From the NCBI GenBank assembly GCA_040904745.1, contig JBBDSW010000182.1:1-17811 (forward strand): a stretch of DNA of 17,811 nucleotides. Direction: 5' to 3'. Below, one piece after another: positions 8,687 through 15,567 of this stretch; the stretch's first letter is position 1, and the number at the start of each line of letters is the position of its first letter. The position numbers and the translations under genes are program-made. Source of the DNA: T1Sed10-7 sp040904745 (GTDB lineage: Bacteria; Actinomycetota; Nitriliruptoria; Nitriliruptorales; Nitriliruptoraceae). Below the pieces are notes generated by a model. That model did not search any database. It was not told where the DNA came from and saw only the letters and a program-made list of their open reading frames with translations.

Positions 8687-9268
8687 TCAGCCCCCGTACA
8701 CCGCCGGTTTCAGCGTCACGATGTCCGCCAACCCGCGGTAGTGCTCGGCGAAGTCGAGGCCGTAGCCGACCACGAACACGTCCGGGACCTCGAAGCCGAC
8801 GTAGCGGACCGGCAGGTCCACCTCGCGCCGTGACGGCTTGGTGAGCAGCGAGAGGACCTCGACCGAGGCCGGCTGGCGCGAACGGAGGTTCTTGAGCAGG
8901 TAGTCGAGCGTCAGCCCGGAGTCGACGATGTCCTCGACGACCAGGACGTCACGTCCCTCGATCTCGGTCTCGAGGTCCTTGAGGATCCGTACGACGCCCG
9001 ACGAGGTGGTGGCCGAGCCGTACGAGGAGACGGCCATGAAGTCCACCGCTGCCGGGATGCTGAGACGGCGGTGCAGGTCGGAGACGACGAAGATGGCCCC
9101 CTTGAGGACCCCGACCAGCAGCAGTTCACTCCCCGCGTAGTCACGGCTGACCTCAGCCGCGAGGACGTCGAGCCGCTCCGCGATCTCCTCGGCGGTGATC
9201 AGGACGGAGTCGATCTGATCGTGATGCTCCGCCGGGATGCGTTCCAGCGGAGCGGAGGGCTTGGTCAT
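8687..9268 (-). CDS. hpt: Hypoxanthine (guanine) phosphoribosyltransferase
   Basis: Purine salvage: transfers phosphoribose from PRPP to hypoxanthine or guanine. The 193-residue protein has VLITAEEIAERLDVLA at the start, LLLVGVLKGAIFVVSDL, VDFMAVSSYG, the PRPP-binding loop VVEDIVDSGLT (about 110-120) and FVVGYGLDFAEHYRGL near the end, the complete type I PRTase pattern of bacterial Hpt. The frame stays open well upstream, but I chose ATG at 9268 because the extra residues are Arg/Gly-rich antisense-like sequence overlapping tilS, and MTKPSAPLERIP gives a normal length. The ribosome-binding site (GGGACGG) is weak. It lies 49 nt after tilS; the tilS-hpt pair is conserved next to ftsH in Actinomycetota. 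Confidence 0.96.
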   Translation of the reverse strand: MTKPSAPLERIPAEHHDQIDSVLITAEEIAERLDVLAAEVSRDYAGSELLLVGVLKGAIFVVSDLHRRLSIPAAVDFMAVSSYGSATTSSGVVRILKDLETEIEGRDVLVVEDIVDSGLTLDYLLKNLRSRQPASVEVLSLLTKPSRREVDLPVRYVGFEVPDVFVVGYGLDFAEHYRGLADIVTLKPAVYGG

Positions 9269-9317
9269 GGTGTCCGTCCCGTCACGTCGTCGGGATCGCT
9301 GCGCGGGGGCCGTGAGA

Positions 9318-10805
9318 CTAGTCGTCGGCCCGGTGGCCTTCGTCGACGCGACGGTCCGCGGACCGTCGGTCCACGGAGGTGAGTGTGACGGCCGCTTCCG
9401 GAGCGCGCCGCCCGTGGTCGGAAACCTCGGCGTCCACCCCGATCCCGGGTACCCACACCACCCGGTCCCCGGAGACCAGCACCGGCCACCTCCCCCGCAG
9501 CAACCGCGGAACCCGCGCATCGCGCAGGACCACCGCCAGCCGGCGGGTCCCGCCGGCTGTGCGGATGCGGTCCCCCGGCCGGGGCGGCCGGACCGTGAGC
9601 GGCTCCAGTCCGGCAGGAAGCCACACCTCGACGCGGTCGATCCGTCCCCCCGGCAGGACGGCCAGAGCGGCCGGTGGCATCGGCCGCGGGGTCCACGTGC
9701 CCGGCAGTCCGAGAGCGAGCTGTCCCCGGTCCGCGGCGGCGTCGGCCGGCTCCGGGGTCCGCGTCGTGAGGGCAACACCCGTCGCTGGCCAGGGCGTCAC
9801 TCCCGGCAGGACCAGCGGACGTGGCTCCGGCTCCGGGCCGTCGCTACGGCCGATCAGCACCTGCGCACGGGTGACCTCGAGCTGGAGGGCCCCCGGGAGG
9901 GTCTCGCGGGTCCCCACGTCGGCGGTGCGCACCCGTGCCACGGTGCCCGCGTCGGGTGCACGGCTCTGGTGGGCACCGAGCGCCGCGCGGATCCGTCGGC
10001 GGGCCAGTGCCGGATGGGCCGCCCCGAGCGCCAAGCGGTCCAGCGCGGTCACCTCGCCGTAGCTCTCGATCGGGACGGCCTGCCTGGCAGCGGCCTCGAG
10101 CGCCGTCGCATCGGCGTGCGCGAGCTCGGCCAGGCGTGACAGGGCGCCGACCGGATCGCTCGCCACCCGGGCAAGAGAGGGGAGGACCTCGTGCCGGACC
10201 ACGACGCGTCCGAACCGTGCGTCGTCGTTGCTCTCGTCGTCGGCCGTGGGGAGCCCGTCACCGGCGACGAAGCCACGCACATCGCCGCGCCGAAGCCGCA
10301 GCAGCGGCCGCACGAAGCGTCCGCGCACCAGCCGCATCCCGGCGAGTCCATCGAGGCCGGTCCCCCGGGCCAGACGCAGCAGCAGCGTCTCGGCCTGGTC
10401 GTCCGCGGTGTGGCCGAGCAGGATCGCCGCGGCACCGCGCTCGTCGGCCACCTGCTCGAGTGCGGCGAGCCGGACGCTGCGTGCGGCCGCCTCGATCCCG
10501 CCCCCGTCCGGGCGGACATCCACCGCCACGCTCCGGCTCCTCGTACCGAGCCACGCGGCGTGCTGGCCGACCAAGGCCCCTTCCTCGGCATCGATCGCGG
10601 CGCCACGGAGCCCGTGTGCGACGTGGACGAGTTCGATGACGAGGTCGTCACGCGCTTCGGCGGTCAGGAACGCGAGCGCGGTGGAGTCCGGTCCCCCGGA
10701 GCACCCGATCACGACGCTCGCCCCATCCTCCACCACCCGCAGGGCACGGGCCACCTCGGCGAGGATCGCAGCACGTGGCTGGCCCGGCGGCAGGGCATCG
10801 CCCAT
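9318..10805 (-). CDS. tilS: tRNA(Ile)-lysidine synthase
   Basis: Modifies C34 of the CAU-anticodon tRNA-Ile to lysidine using ATP and lysine, so that AUA is read as Ile. PP-loop ATPase motif VVIGCSGGPDSTALAFL (SGGPDS at 36-41), VHVAHGLRG, and LGHTADDQAETLLLRLARG followed by GLDGLAGM are diagnostic. At 495 residues it is longer than many actinobacterial forms and keeps a C-terminal TilS_C-like domain (PRPGDRIRTAGGTRRLAVVL, IPR-like DARVPRLLRGRWPVL, VVWVPGIGV), as in E. coli. Two starts are possible: ATG at 10805 with GGGTGA about 8 nt upstream (chosen), or GTG at 10817, which overlaps the upstream stop as GTGA but has no clear ribosome-binding site. Confidence 0.94.
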   Translation of the reverse strand: MGDALPPGQPRAAILAEVARALRVVEDGASVVIGCSGGPDSTALAFLTAEARDDLVIELVHVAHGLRGAAIDAEEGALVGQHAAWLGTRSRSVAVDVRPDGGGIEAAARSVRLAALEQVADERGAAAILLGHTADDQAETLLLRLARGTGLDGLAGMRLVRGRFVRPLLRLRRGDVRGFVAGDGLPTADDESNDDARFGRVVVRHEVLPSLARVASDPVGALSRLAELAHADATALEAAARQAVPIESYGEVTALDRLALGAAHPALARRRIRAALGAHQSRAPDAGTVARVRTADVGTRETLPGALQLEVTRAQVLIGRSDGPEPEPRPLVLPGVTPWPATGVALTTRTPEPADAAADRGQLALGLPGTWTPRPMPPAALAVLPGGRIDRVEVWLPAGLEPLTVRPPRPGDRIRTAGGTRRLAVVLRDARVPRLLRGRWPVLVSGDRVVWVPGIGVDAEVSDHGRRAPEAAVTLTSVDRRSADRRVDEGHRADD

Positions 10806-10813
10806 CCCGGTAC

Positions 10814-11815
10814 TCACCCGCCCGAGACGCGCGCGAGCCACCCGTCGGGGTCGCCGACCTCCTCGCCCCGAGGCAGGTTCTCGGGCACGGCGAACGCCCG
10901 GTTCAGACCGTCGGTGCCGGCGGCGTCGAGCACGTGCTGGACGAACCGCTCCCCCTCGCGGTACTGCCGACGCTTCATCTCCAGGCCGCCGATCGCCGAG
11001 AGCAGCTTGGAGGTCACGTCGCCCTGCCGTGCAGCCATCGCCTCGCGGACACCCTCGGGGTCGGCGATCAGATCGTCACCGGCGCCGTACATCGTGGCGT
11101 TGCCGTGGCCCTCGAGCAGGCTCATCAGTCCCTGTGCCTCCTCGACGACGGCGACCTGCTCCGGCGTGAGGACGGCCTCGAGGAGCGGACGCACCTCCCC
11201 CTGCGCGCGGGCGGCGGCGACCGCCTCGGGGAGACGGGAGGCGAGCTCAGCGAGGTGGTTCACGTCCACGCGGGTGTTGTCGAGGTAGCGCTCGACGAGG
11301 CCGCGGAGGTGGTCCCCCAGCCAGTCGGTCGAGTCGAACTGCAGCCGGTGGGTCACCTCGTGGAGCAGGACCGTTCGACGGATGTCCTCGGCAAGCCGGC
11401 CGTGCTGCGCCGCCAGGTCCAGGACGTTGGGGCCGACGACCAAGAGCTGACCGGAACCCGGACCCGCCAGCGGCAGCACGAACTGGCCGAGCACCTTGGT
11501 GGACAGGAGACCGAACAGCACCCCGAGCTGGATGCCGAGCGCTCGTCGGGCGGCGACGGGCCGCTGTTCGAGGCGTTCGCGCAGCGGCTCGAACGCGCTC
11601 CCGACCACGTCGAGGTTGGCACGCACCCACGCCGTGCGGCCGACGATCCGCACGGTCGTCGGCGGCAGGTCGGCGCCGAGCGCGGTGAAGCGCCGCGCAG
11701 CCGCGTCGATCGTCGCAAGGTCCACGCGCACGGCCGCACGGAGCGCGGCGACCGCGGTCGCATCCGGGCGCTTCGCGGGGGCCAGGAGGGACGCGGTGCG
11801 CAGCGCGACGGACAC
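10814..11815 (-). CDS. DUF2342-family zinc-dependent metalloprotease (start uncertain)
   Basis: Member of the actinobacterial family annotated as zinc-dependent metalloprotease or coenzyme F420 biosynthesis-associated protein; no substrate is established that I know of. In the 333 residues counted from GTG 11815, the zincin motif LLHEVTHRLQF places HEVTH at 152-156, and a later LLEGHGNATM supplies a likely third-ligand glutamate. The C-terminus MKRRQYREGERFVQHV is typical of the family. There is no signal peptide. The start is unresolved: GTG 11815 is the first conventional start but has no good ribosome-binding site; a CTG at 11824 has AGGGA 4 nt ahead; the frame is open further upstream into the membrane-protein gene. 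It sits before tilS, as in mycobacteria. Confidence 0.85.
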   Translation of the reverse strand: MSVALRTASLLAPAKRPDATAVAALRAAVRVDLATIDAAARRFTALGADLPPTTVRIVGRTAWVRANLDVVGSAFEPLRERLEQRPVAARRALGIQLGVLFGLLSTKVLGQFVLPLAGPGSGQLLVVGPNVLDLAAQHGRLAEDIRRTVLLHEVTHRLQFDSTDWLGDHLRGLVERYLDNTRVDVNHLAELASRLPEAVAAARAQGEVRPLLEAVLTPEQVAVVEEAQGLMSLLEGHGNATMYGAGDDLIADPEGVREAMAARQGDVTSKLLSAIGGLEMKRRQYREGERFVQHVLDAAGTDGLNRAFAVPENLPRGEEVGDPDGWLARVSGG

Positions 11816-11889
11816 GTCGACCAGCGGGTCCCTGCCGCCTGGCGCATCCGCAGCCAGCGAGGCAGCGCGCGTGCCTTCGTCATCCGAGG

Positions 11890-12213
11890 TCAGGCTGACG
11901 TCCGATCCCTGCTGGGTCCGACGACGAGGACGCGGTACACGGCCAACATCACCGCCAACCCGACGAACCCGAGCGCGGCCAGCAGCCATGCGGCCCCCCA
12001 GGTGAACGGCGTCTCCTGGTCCTCGTAGCCGGCGAGCTGGCGGGCCGGGTTGTCCTCCTGGTCCCGCGGTGCCGGTTCGGGTCCGACCGGCTCCCCTTCG
12101 GCCGCGAGCACGAGGTCGGCGCTCTCCCCCGAGGAGGCTGCCTGGGCCGACGCGAGCCCTGGAAGCGCCAGCAGCAGGGCGAACGCGACGAACAGCACCA
12201 GCATCCGACGCAT
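11890..12213 (-). CDS. Small secreted single-pass membrane protein, unknown function
   Basis: I do not recognise this 107-residue protein. It has a clear signal peptide: MRRMLVLFVAFALLLALPGL followed by ASAQA, with likely cleavage after residue 23. A short acidic, Pro-rich extracytoplasmic segment follows (about 24-70, EGEPVGPEPAPRDQEDNPA), then a C-terminal membrane helix (about 72-96, WGAAWLLAALGFVGLAVML) and a short basic cytoplasmic tail (YRVLVVGPSRDRTSA). The start is ATG at 12213 with GGAGG 9 nt upstream; the longer open frame lacks this. Third codon positions are G/C-rich as in neighbours. It is the first gene of the minus-strand run, where mycobacteria have a D,D-carboxypeptidase gene, and could work at the envelope, but nothing shows how. 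Confidence 0.8.
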   Translation of the reverse strand: MRRMLVLFVAFALLLALPGLASAQAASSGESADLVLAAEGEPVGPEPAPRDQEDNPARQLAGYEDQETPFTWGAAWLLAALGFVGLAVMLAVYRVLVVGPSRDRTSA

Positions 12214-12316
12214 CGGCTGGATCCTCCGGCGGGTGGTGGGGGGTGGGGCCAGCGGAGCGTAGCCGCTCCCGGGCACGCGCATCCAGCCGGTCGGGTGCGG
12301 GACCGATGGACAAGTC

Positions 12317-12332
12317 AGTTGCGTATGCAACT
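12317..12332. promoter_or_regulatory. Inverted repeat, MarR-type operator candidate
   Basis: AGTTGC-GTAT-GCAACT is a perfect 6-bp inverted repeat around 4 nt, AT-richer than its surroundings. Its size and TTGC/GCAA arms resemble operators bound by MarR-family dimers. It covers the candidate -35 box of the pirin gene, a position where a bound repressor would block transcription. No MarR-family gene lies in the window. Confidence 0.55.
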
Positions 12333-12346
12333 ATCGCCGGTACGCT
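12319..12346 (+). promoter_or_regulatory. Likely pirin promoter
   Basis: TTGCGT (12319-12324) and TACGCT (12341-12346) form -35 and -10 boxes with 16-nt spacing, giving a leader of about 50 nt before the pirin ATG. The -35 box lies inside the inverted repeat at 12317-12332. The rest of the divergent gap (12214-12316) should hold the promoter of the minus-strand run, but I see only a weak TACGCT there. Confidence 0.5.
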
Positions 12347-12403
12347 GTCGTGGACCGGCGCGAGGTGTGCCCCACATCTGCCGACCGCCCAGAGGAGGAC
12401 GCC

Positions 12404-13390
12404 ATGCCCGCCGTCACCGTCGACGACCTGCTCACGCTGCCGCGCATCTCGCCGGCACCGGCCGAGGTCGCCCACGCCCGACCGGTGCGCAGCGTCACCA
12501 CCGCACCCCGGGCCTTCGAAGGCGAGGGCTTCCCCGTCCGTCGTGCCTTCGCGGGCGTGGAACTGGCCGACCTCGACCCCTTCATCCACCTCGACCAGAT
12601 GGGCGAGGTGGAGTACGCGCCCGGCGAGCCCAAGGGGACGCCGTGGCATCCCCACCGCGGGTTCGAGACCGTGACCTACATGCTGGACGGGACGCTCCAG
12701 CACCAGGACTCCAACGGTGGCGGTGGCCTCATCACCGACGGGGACACCCAGTGGATGACCGCCGGGTCCGGGATGCTGCACATCGAGGCGCCGCCGGAGG
12801 AGATCGTCGTCAAGGGTGGTCTCTTCCACGGCTTCCAGCTGTGGGTCAACCTGCCGAAGGCCCAGAAATGGAACGCCCCGCGGTACCAGGACCTCCGCGG
12901 CTCGGACGTGGCGCTGGCAACCTCACACGATGGCGGGACGCTGCTGCGGATCATCGCCGGGGACGTCGCCGGCATCCGCGGACCCGGCTCGACCTCCACC
13001 CCCATCACCCTGATCCACGCGACGCTGGAACCCGGCGCGCGGCTCCGTGTTCCCTGGCCAACCGGCTTCAACGCGCTCGCCTACGTGCTGAACGGCACGG
13101 GGACGGTGGGTGCGGAGGAGCGTCCGATCGGGGACGGCCAGCTCGCCGTGTTCGGCGGGGGGGACGGGATCACGCTGACCGCTGCGTCGACGCAGAGCTC
13201 ACGGGCACCGAAGCTCGACGTGCTGCTGCTCGGCGGGCAGCCGATCCGCGAACAGGTCGCCTGGTACGGCCCCTTCGTGATGAACACCAAGGCCGAGGTC
13301 ATCCAGGCGTTCAACGACTTCGAGGCCGGCAAGCTCGGGCGCATCCCGGCCCTCCACGACCACGGGAACGTGGACATCACCGACCGCTGA
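12404..13390 (+). CDS. Pirin family protein (bicupin)
   Basis: Pirins are iron-binding bicupins; bacterial members have been reported as quercetin dioxygenases or metabolic regulators, often stress-induced. The 328-residue protein has the N-terminal cupin with WHPHRGFETVTYMLDG (81-96) and DTQWMTAGSGMLHIEAP (114-130). H82, H84, H126 and E128 match the four metal ligands of human pirin (H56, H58, H101, E103), so the metal site is intact. The second cupin (about 195-290) has lost these ligands, as usual. FHGFQLWVNLP and the ending AWYGPFVMNTKAEVIQAFNDF are also family-typical. The start is ATG at 12404 with GAGGAGG (12392-12398) 5 nt upstream. It has its own promoter and stands alone, convergent with the next gene. 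Substrate is unknown. Confidence 0.95.
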   Translation: MPAVTVDDLLTLPRISPAPAEVAHARPVRSVTTAPRAFEGEGFPVRRAFAGVELADLDPFIHLDQMGEVEYAPGEPKGTPWHPHRGFETVTYMLDGTLQHQDSNGGGGLITDGDTQWMTAGSGMLHIEAPPEEIVVKGGLFHGFQLWVNLPKAQKWNAPRYQDLRGSDVALATSHDGGTLLRIIAGDVAGIRGPGSTSTPITLIHATLEPGARLRVPWPTGFNALAYVLNGTGTVGAEERPIGDGQLAVFGGGDGITLTAASTQSSRAPKLDVLLLGGQPIREQVAWYGPFVMNTKAEVIQAFNDFEAGKLGRIPALHDHGNVDITDR

Positions 13391-13392
13391 TC

Positions 13393-13407
13393 CCCGGCAG
13401 GTCCGGG
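13393..13407. terminator. Short hairpin between convergent genes
   Basis: CCCGG-CAGGT-CCGGG, a 5-bp stem with a 5-nt loop, fills the 19-nt gap between the converging pirin and lysozyme-like genes. The position suits a shared terminator, but the stem is short and there is no T-tract on either strand. Confidence 0.3.
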
Positions 13408-13409
13408 CG

Positions 13410-14276
13410 TCAGATCTGGGCGATGACCCAGGTGACCGTGTCGTGCCACCAGCGCCAGTTCGGCGGGCAGTACGCCTGGGCGAAGTCGACGCTGACGTCA
13501 TCGGTGGCGTAGCGCTCGCCGAGCCGCTCGGTGTACCCGTGGATCGACTCCTCCCACGAATCCCACGCCGCCAACCCGTGGGGCCCGCTGCCACCCCAAC
13601 CCCAGGCGTTGTGGGAGCCGGCCGGCAGCCGCTCGCCGCCGTTGGACTCGGCGATGGCGATCCCCACGACGACCCGCGGGTCGACGTCATGGGCGATGCC
13701 GGCAGCGACGAACGTGTCCGCGTGGTCGGCCAACGGCGCACCCCGACCGGCGAGGAAGTCATGGATGCGCTCCGCGTCGACCCGTTCACCATCCGCGGTC
13801 GTGTAGACGGGTTCGGGGGCAGCGTCACCTTCGGCCCGCTCGGCAGCGGCGTCTGCCTGCTCCTCCGCCGTCGAGCCCCCACGGTCCTCCGTCGCGGGAT
13901 CCGAGTCGGTACGGGGCTCCAAGGCGGCCACCTCGTCGGTCCTCGAGCCGGACCCGTCACCGGTCCCCGAACCTGGTACCGCTGCGGCCATCGAACCGGG
14001 CACGATGTCGGTCGCCAGAGCCGGCCGGATCGACGCCGGCGAGGTGGCACCGGCCAGACCCTCGGCGGGAGCGTCGACATCGAGCACCGCCGAGCCGGCC
14101 GAGACCGCAGCGACGCTCACGCCACCGACCAGGAGCGCGACCGCCGCGGCACGGCGCGCACGGCGGCTGCGCAGCCCGAGGGAACGGCCCTTGCCGGCCG
14201 TGGGGGACCGTGGACGCAGGGGCAGCGGAGCGGAAGGTCGCAAGAGGAGCCTCGGGCGGATCGCCCACCGCGGCAC
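13410..14276 (-). CDS. Membrane-anchored lysozyme-like protein, probable cell-wall hydrolase
   Basis: The 288-residue protein has a basic cytoplasmic N-terminus (1-42), one membrane helix or uncleaved signal anchor (about 43-63, AAAVALLVGGVSVAAVSAGS), a long Ala/Glu/Asp-rich linker (about 65-155) and a C-terminal domain (about 165-288). That domain has the look of a lysozyme or glucosaminidase fold: FLAGRGAPLADHADTFVAAG, then HDVDPRVVVGIAIAESNGG with candidate catalytic E210, SHNAWGWG, and ending YCPPNWRWWHDTVTWVI. Members of such families cut peptidoglycan glycan strands; activity here is inferred. The start is GTG at 14276 with GGGAGG 4 nt upstream. The upstream 430 nt are gene-free and hairpin-rich, which suggests a regulated leader. 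Confidence 0.8.
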   Translation of the reverse strand: MPRWAIRPRLLLRPSAPLPLRPRSPTAGKGRSLGLRSRRARRAAAVALLVGGVSVAAVSAGSAVLDVDAPAEGLAGATSPASIRPALATDIVPGSMAAAVPGSGTGDGSGSRTDEVAALEPRTDSDPATEDRGGSTAEEQADAAAERAEGDAAPEPVYTTADGERVDAERIHDFLAGRGAPLADHADTFVAAGIAHDVDPRVVVGIAIAESNGGERLPAGSHNAWGWGGSGPHGLAAWDSWEESIHGYTERLGERYATDDVSVDFAQAYCPPNWRWWHDTVTWVIAQI

Positions 14277-14290
14277 CGTGCCTCCCTCGA

Positions 14291-14308
14291 TGCACGCTCA
14301 TGCGTGCA
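14291..14308 (-). other. Hairpin next to the ribosome-binding site
   Basis: TGCACGC-TCAT-GCGTGCA is a perfect 7-bp stem with a 4-nt loop, ending only a few nucleotides before the GGGAGG site of the lysozyme-like gene. On mRNA it could influence ribosome access or protect the 5' end. Confidence 0.4.
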
Positions 14309-14361
14309 GGGAACATCGGTCGTGCGCCACATCGGTGGGGAACGGCGGTCGCCGTCGCGAA

Positions 14362-14384
14362 CGCCCCCGCAGACCGCGGGGGCG
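14362..14384 (-). other. Strong GC hairpin in leader, possible attenuator
   Basis: CGCCCCCGC and GCGGGGGCG form a perfect 9-bp stem around a 5-nt loop, about 85 nt upstream of the lysozyme-like start. It is stable enough to pause or stop RNA polymerase, but no T-tract follows on either strand. Confidence 0.4.
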
Positions 14385-14628
14385 GCGTAGGGAGGGAGTG
14401 TCCGCCACCTCGACGCTGCGCGCCCACCCGTACCCCCTGCCAACGGGCCAGGCTGTCCGACCACCGGCGGACGGACGGTTGACGCCCGTGTCCGAGCATG
14501 CCGGCCCGAACCCGTCACGTGCCGGTCCCAGGCCGTCGTGTGCCGCGTGCTGCCCGCTCACTCCCCGGGCCGCGGACACGAGTGGTTCGTGCCCGCCCCA
14601 CTCGGTCAGCTCGACCGCAGACGCCGAC

Positions 14629-14671
14629 GCGGGGTGCCCCACCCCGCGTCTCCACGGATGGGGCACCCCGC
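14629..14671 (-). terminator. 13-bp perfect inverted repeat downstream of the lipoprotein gene
   Basis: GCGGGGTGCCCCA (14629-14641) and TGGGGCACCCCGC (14659-14671) are exact reverse complements separated by 17 nt. The repeat starts 35 nt after the lipoprotein stop codon, the expected place for a transcription terminator. It lacks a U-tail, which is common for actinobacterial hairpin terminators. Each arm also contains a small internal palindrome, GGGGTGCCCC or GGGGCACCCC. Confidence 0.55.
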
Positions 14672-14706
14672 CGGTCCGGTGCCCGGTCTTCCGTTCGATC
14701 TGCTGA

Positions 14707-15528
14707 TCAATCGCCCTGGACGAAGAACCGCCACTGACCGTCGGCCGAGATCCCGGCACGCCAGCCGAGGTAGCCATCACCCTGGTCGCGAGCTGCCTCG
14801 ATGTCCTCGATCCAGGTGAGCTCGTCCCACGCTGCATCGGTGGTGTGTTCGGGGAGACCCGTCGTCACCTGTGGGAACACGTAGGTGTCACCGTCGTCGG
14901 ACAGGGCAGGGGTGGTCGCGAGCACCTGCGCCAGGCGGAGGAAGGGCTCCTCGCCGGCTTCCTCGAGCTCCCACAGGAGCCCGATCAGGTCCACCTCGGT
15001 GTCGAACGCGGCCGAGAACCGGTCGGACTCCTCGGTGGCGGTGAAGAGCAGCTGCTCATCGCAGCGCAGGGCCGCCTCGATCAGGAACTCACGCTGCGCG
15101 GCGACCGCCTCGGGGAGATCCGGTGCCGGCGCGAGCTCGACGCGGTTCCCCTGGCCGGTGCAGTCCTCACCCGGGGGGCCTTCGATGACGGTCAGCTCGG
15201 CGTCGTCTGCGGGCTCATCAGCAGCAGGGTCGTCGGCCTGGTCGTCGGCCTGGTCGTCGGCCTGGGCGTCGGCCGGCCCGCTGGTCTGCTCGTCCGAGGA
15301 GCCGTCGTCGCTGATCGGCTCGGCGGTTTCGTCCGGGGATTCCTCGGGCTCCGCGGCGTCGTCTGCGGCTTCCTCGGGCTCCACGGCGTCGTCCGTCGGG
15401 GCACCCCCGACATCAGCCGCGTCGTCCGCGGGGCCGCCGCACGCGGCGACCACCAGGGCGAGCACGAAGGCAGCGATGACGGTGGTGCGGGAGCGGTGGT
15501 CGGGGCGCATGTGGGAGCGGGGGGTCAT
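14707..15528 (-). CDS. Acidic lipoprotein with repeat linker, unknown function
   Basis: The 273-residue protein has a lipoprotein signal peptide: basic N-terminus, hydrophobic stretch TTVIAAFVLALVVAAC and lipobox ending at C30, so the mature protein should be lipid-anchored outside the membrane. Residues 31-112 form a very acidic, low-complexity Asp/Glu/Ala/Pro linker, including three QADD units encoded by an exact DNA repeat. A folded C-terminal domain (about 113-273) contains two cysteines (in GEDCTGQGN and ALRCDEQL) that could pair, and motifs EEAGEEPFLRLAQVL and DGYLGWRAGISADGQWRFF. I do not recognise this domain. The start is ATG at 15528 with AGAGGA 7 nt upstream; an ATG 6 codons in is less well placed. 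A 13-bp inverted repeat follows the stop. Confidence 0.82.
   Translation of the reverse strand: MTPRSHMRPDHRSRTTVIAAFVLALVVAACGGPADDAADVGGAPTDDAVEPEEAADDAAEPEESPDETAEPISDDGSSDEQTSGPADAQADDQADDQADDPAADEPADDAELTVIEGPPGEDCTGQGNRVELAPAPDLPEAVAAQREFLIEAALRCDEQLLFTATEESDRFSAAFDTEVDLIGLLWELEEAGEEPFLRLAQVLATTPALSDDGDTYVFPQVTTGLPEHTTDAAWDELTWIEDIEAARDQGDGYLGWRAGISADGQWRFFVQGD
15229..15264 (-). repeat. Three exact 12-bp tandem repeats in the lipoprotein linker
   Basis: The unit GTCGTCGGCCTG (plus-strand reading) occurs three times without change and a decayed fourth copy continues to about 15276. The length is a multiple of three, so copy-number change would keep the frame and vary the QADD linker. 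Confidence 0.85.
15340..15393 (-). repeat. 24-bp direct repeat, 30-bp period, in the lipoprotein linker
   Basis: Two copies at 15340-15363 and 15370-15393 differ at a single base. They encode duplicated DDAAEPEES-like and DDAVEPEEA-like segments and indicate expansion of the acidic linker by slippage or duplication. Confidence 0.75.
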
Positions 15529-15567
15529 GGTTCCATCCTCTCTGGGAGGCGACGGGTATCGCCGCTT

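Larger units (their letters stand above)
14277..14706 (-). other. 430-nt gene-free structured region
   Basis: This stretch lies between the lysozyme-like gene and the upstream lipoprotein gene, both minus strand. It holds at least four perfect hairpins: 14291-14308 (7-bp stem, tetraloop, next to the ribosome-binding site), 14362-14384 (9-bp stem, 5-nt loop), 14579-14604 (7-bp stem) and 14629-14671 (13-bp stem). A direct repeat ACATCGGT occurs at 14313-14320 and 14329-14336, exactly 16 nt apart. I found no convincing coding frame, promoter or known riboswitch. The left part is probably the leader of the lysozyme-like gene and the right part the 3' end of the lipoprotein transcript. Confidence 0.5.

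Noticed and set aside
10814..12829. A 671-codon minus-strand frame that would fuse extra sequence to the metalloprotease
   Set aside because: The upstream part is antisense to pirin and overlaps the small membrane protein; only the part from about 11815 resembles the family.
13199..14080. A 293-codon minus-strand frame overlapping pirin and the lysozyme-like gene
   Set aside because: It is an Arg/Ser/Pro-rich shadow frame, in conflict with two well-supported genes.
14500..14545. CCCGAACCCGTCA on the plus strand, similar to the 3' end of c-di-AMP (ydaO) riboswitches
   Set aside because: It is on the wrong strand for the neighbouring genes, the following CAGCTAACC element is absent, and the 5' half of the motif cannot be found.
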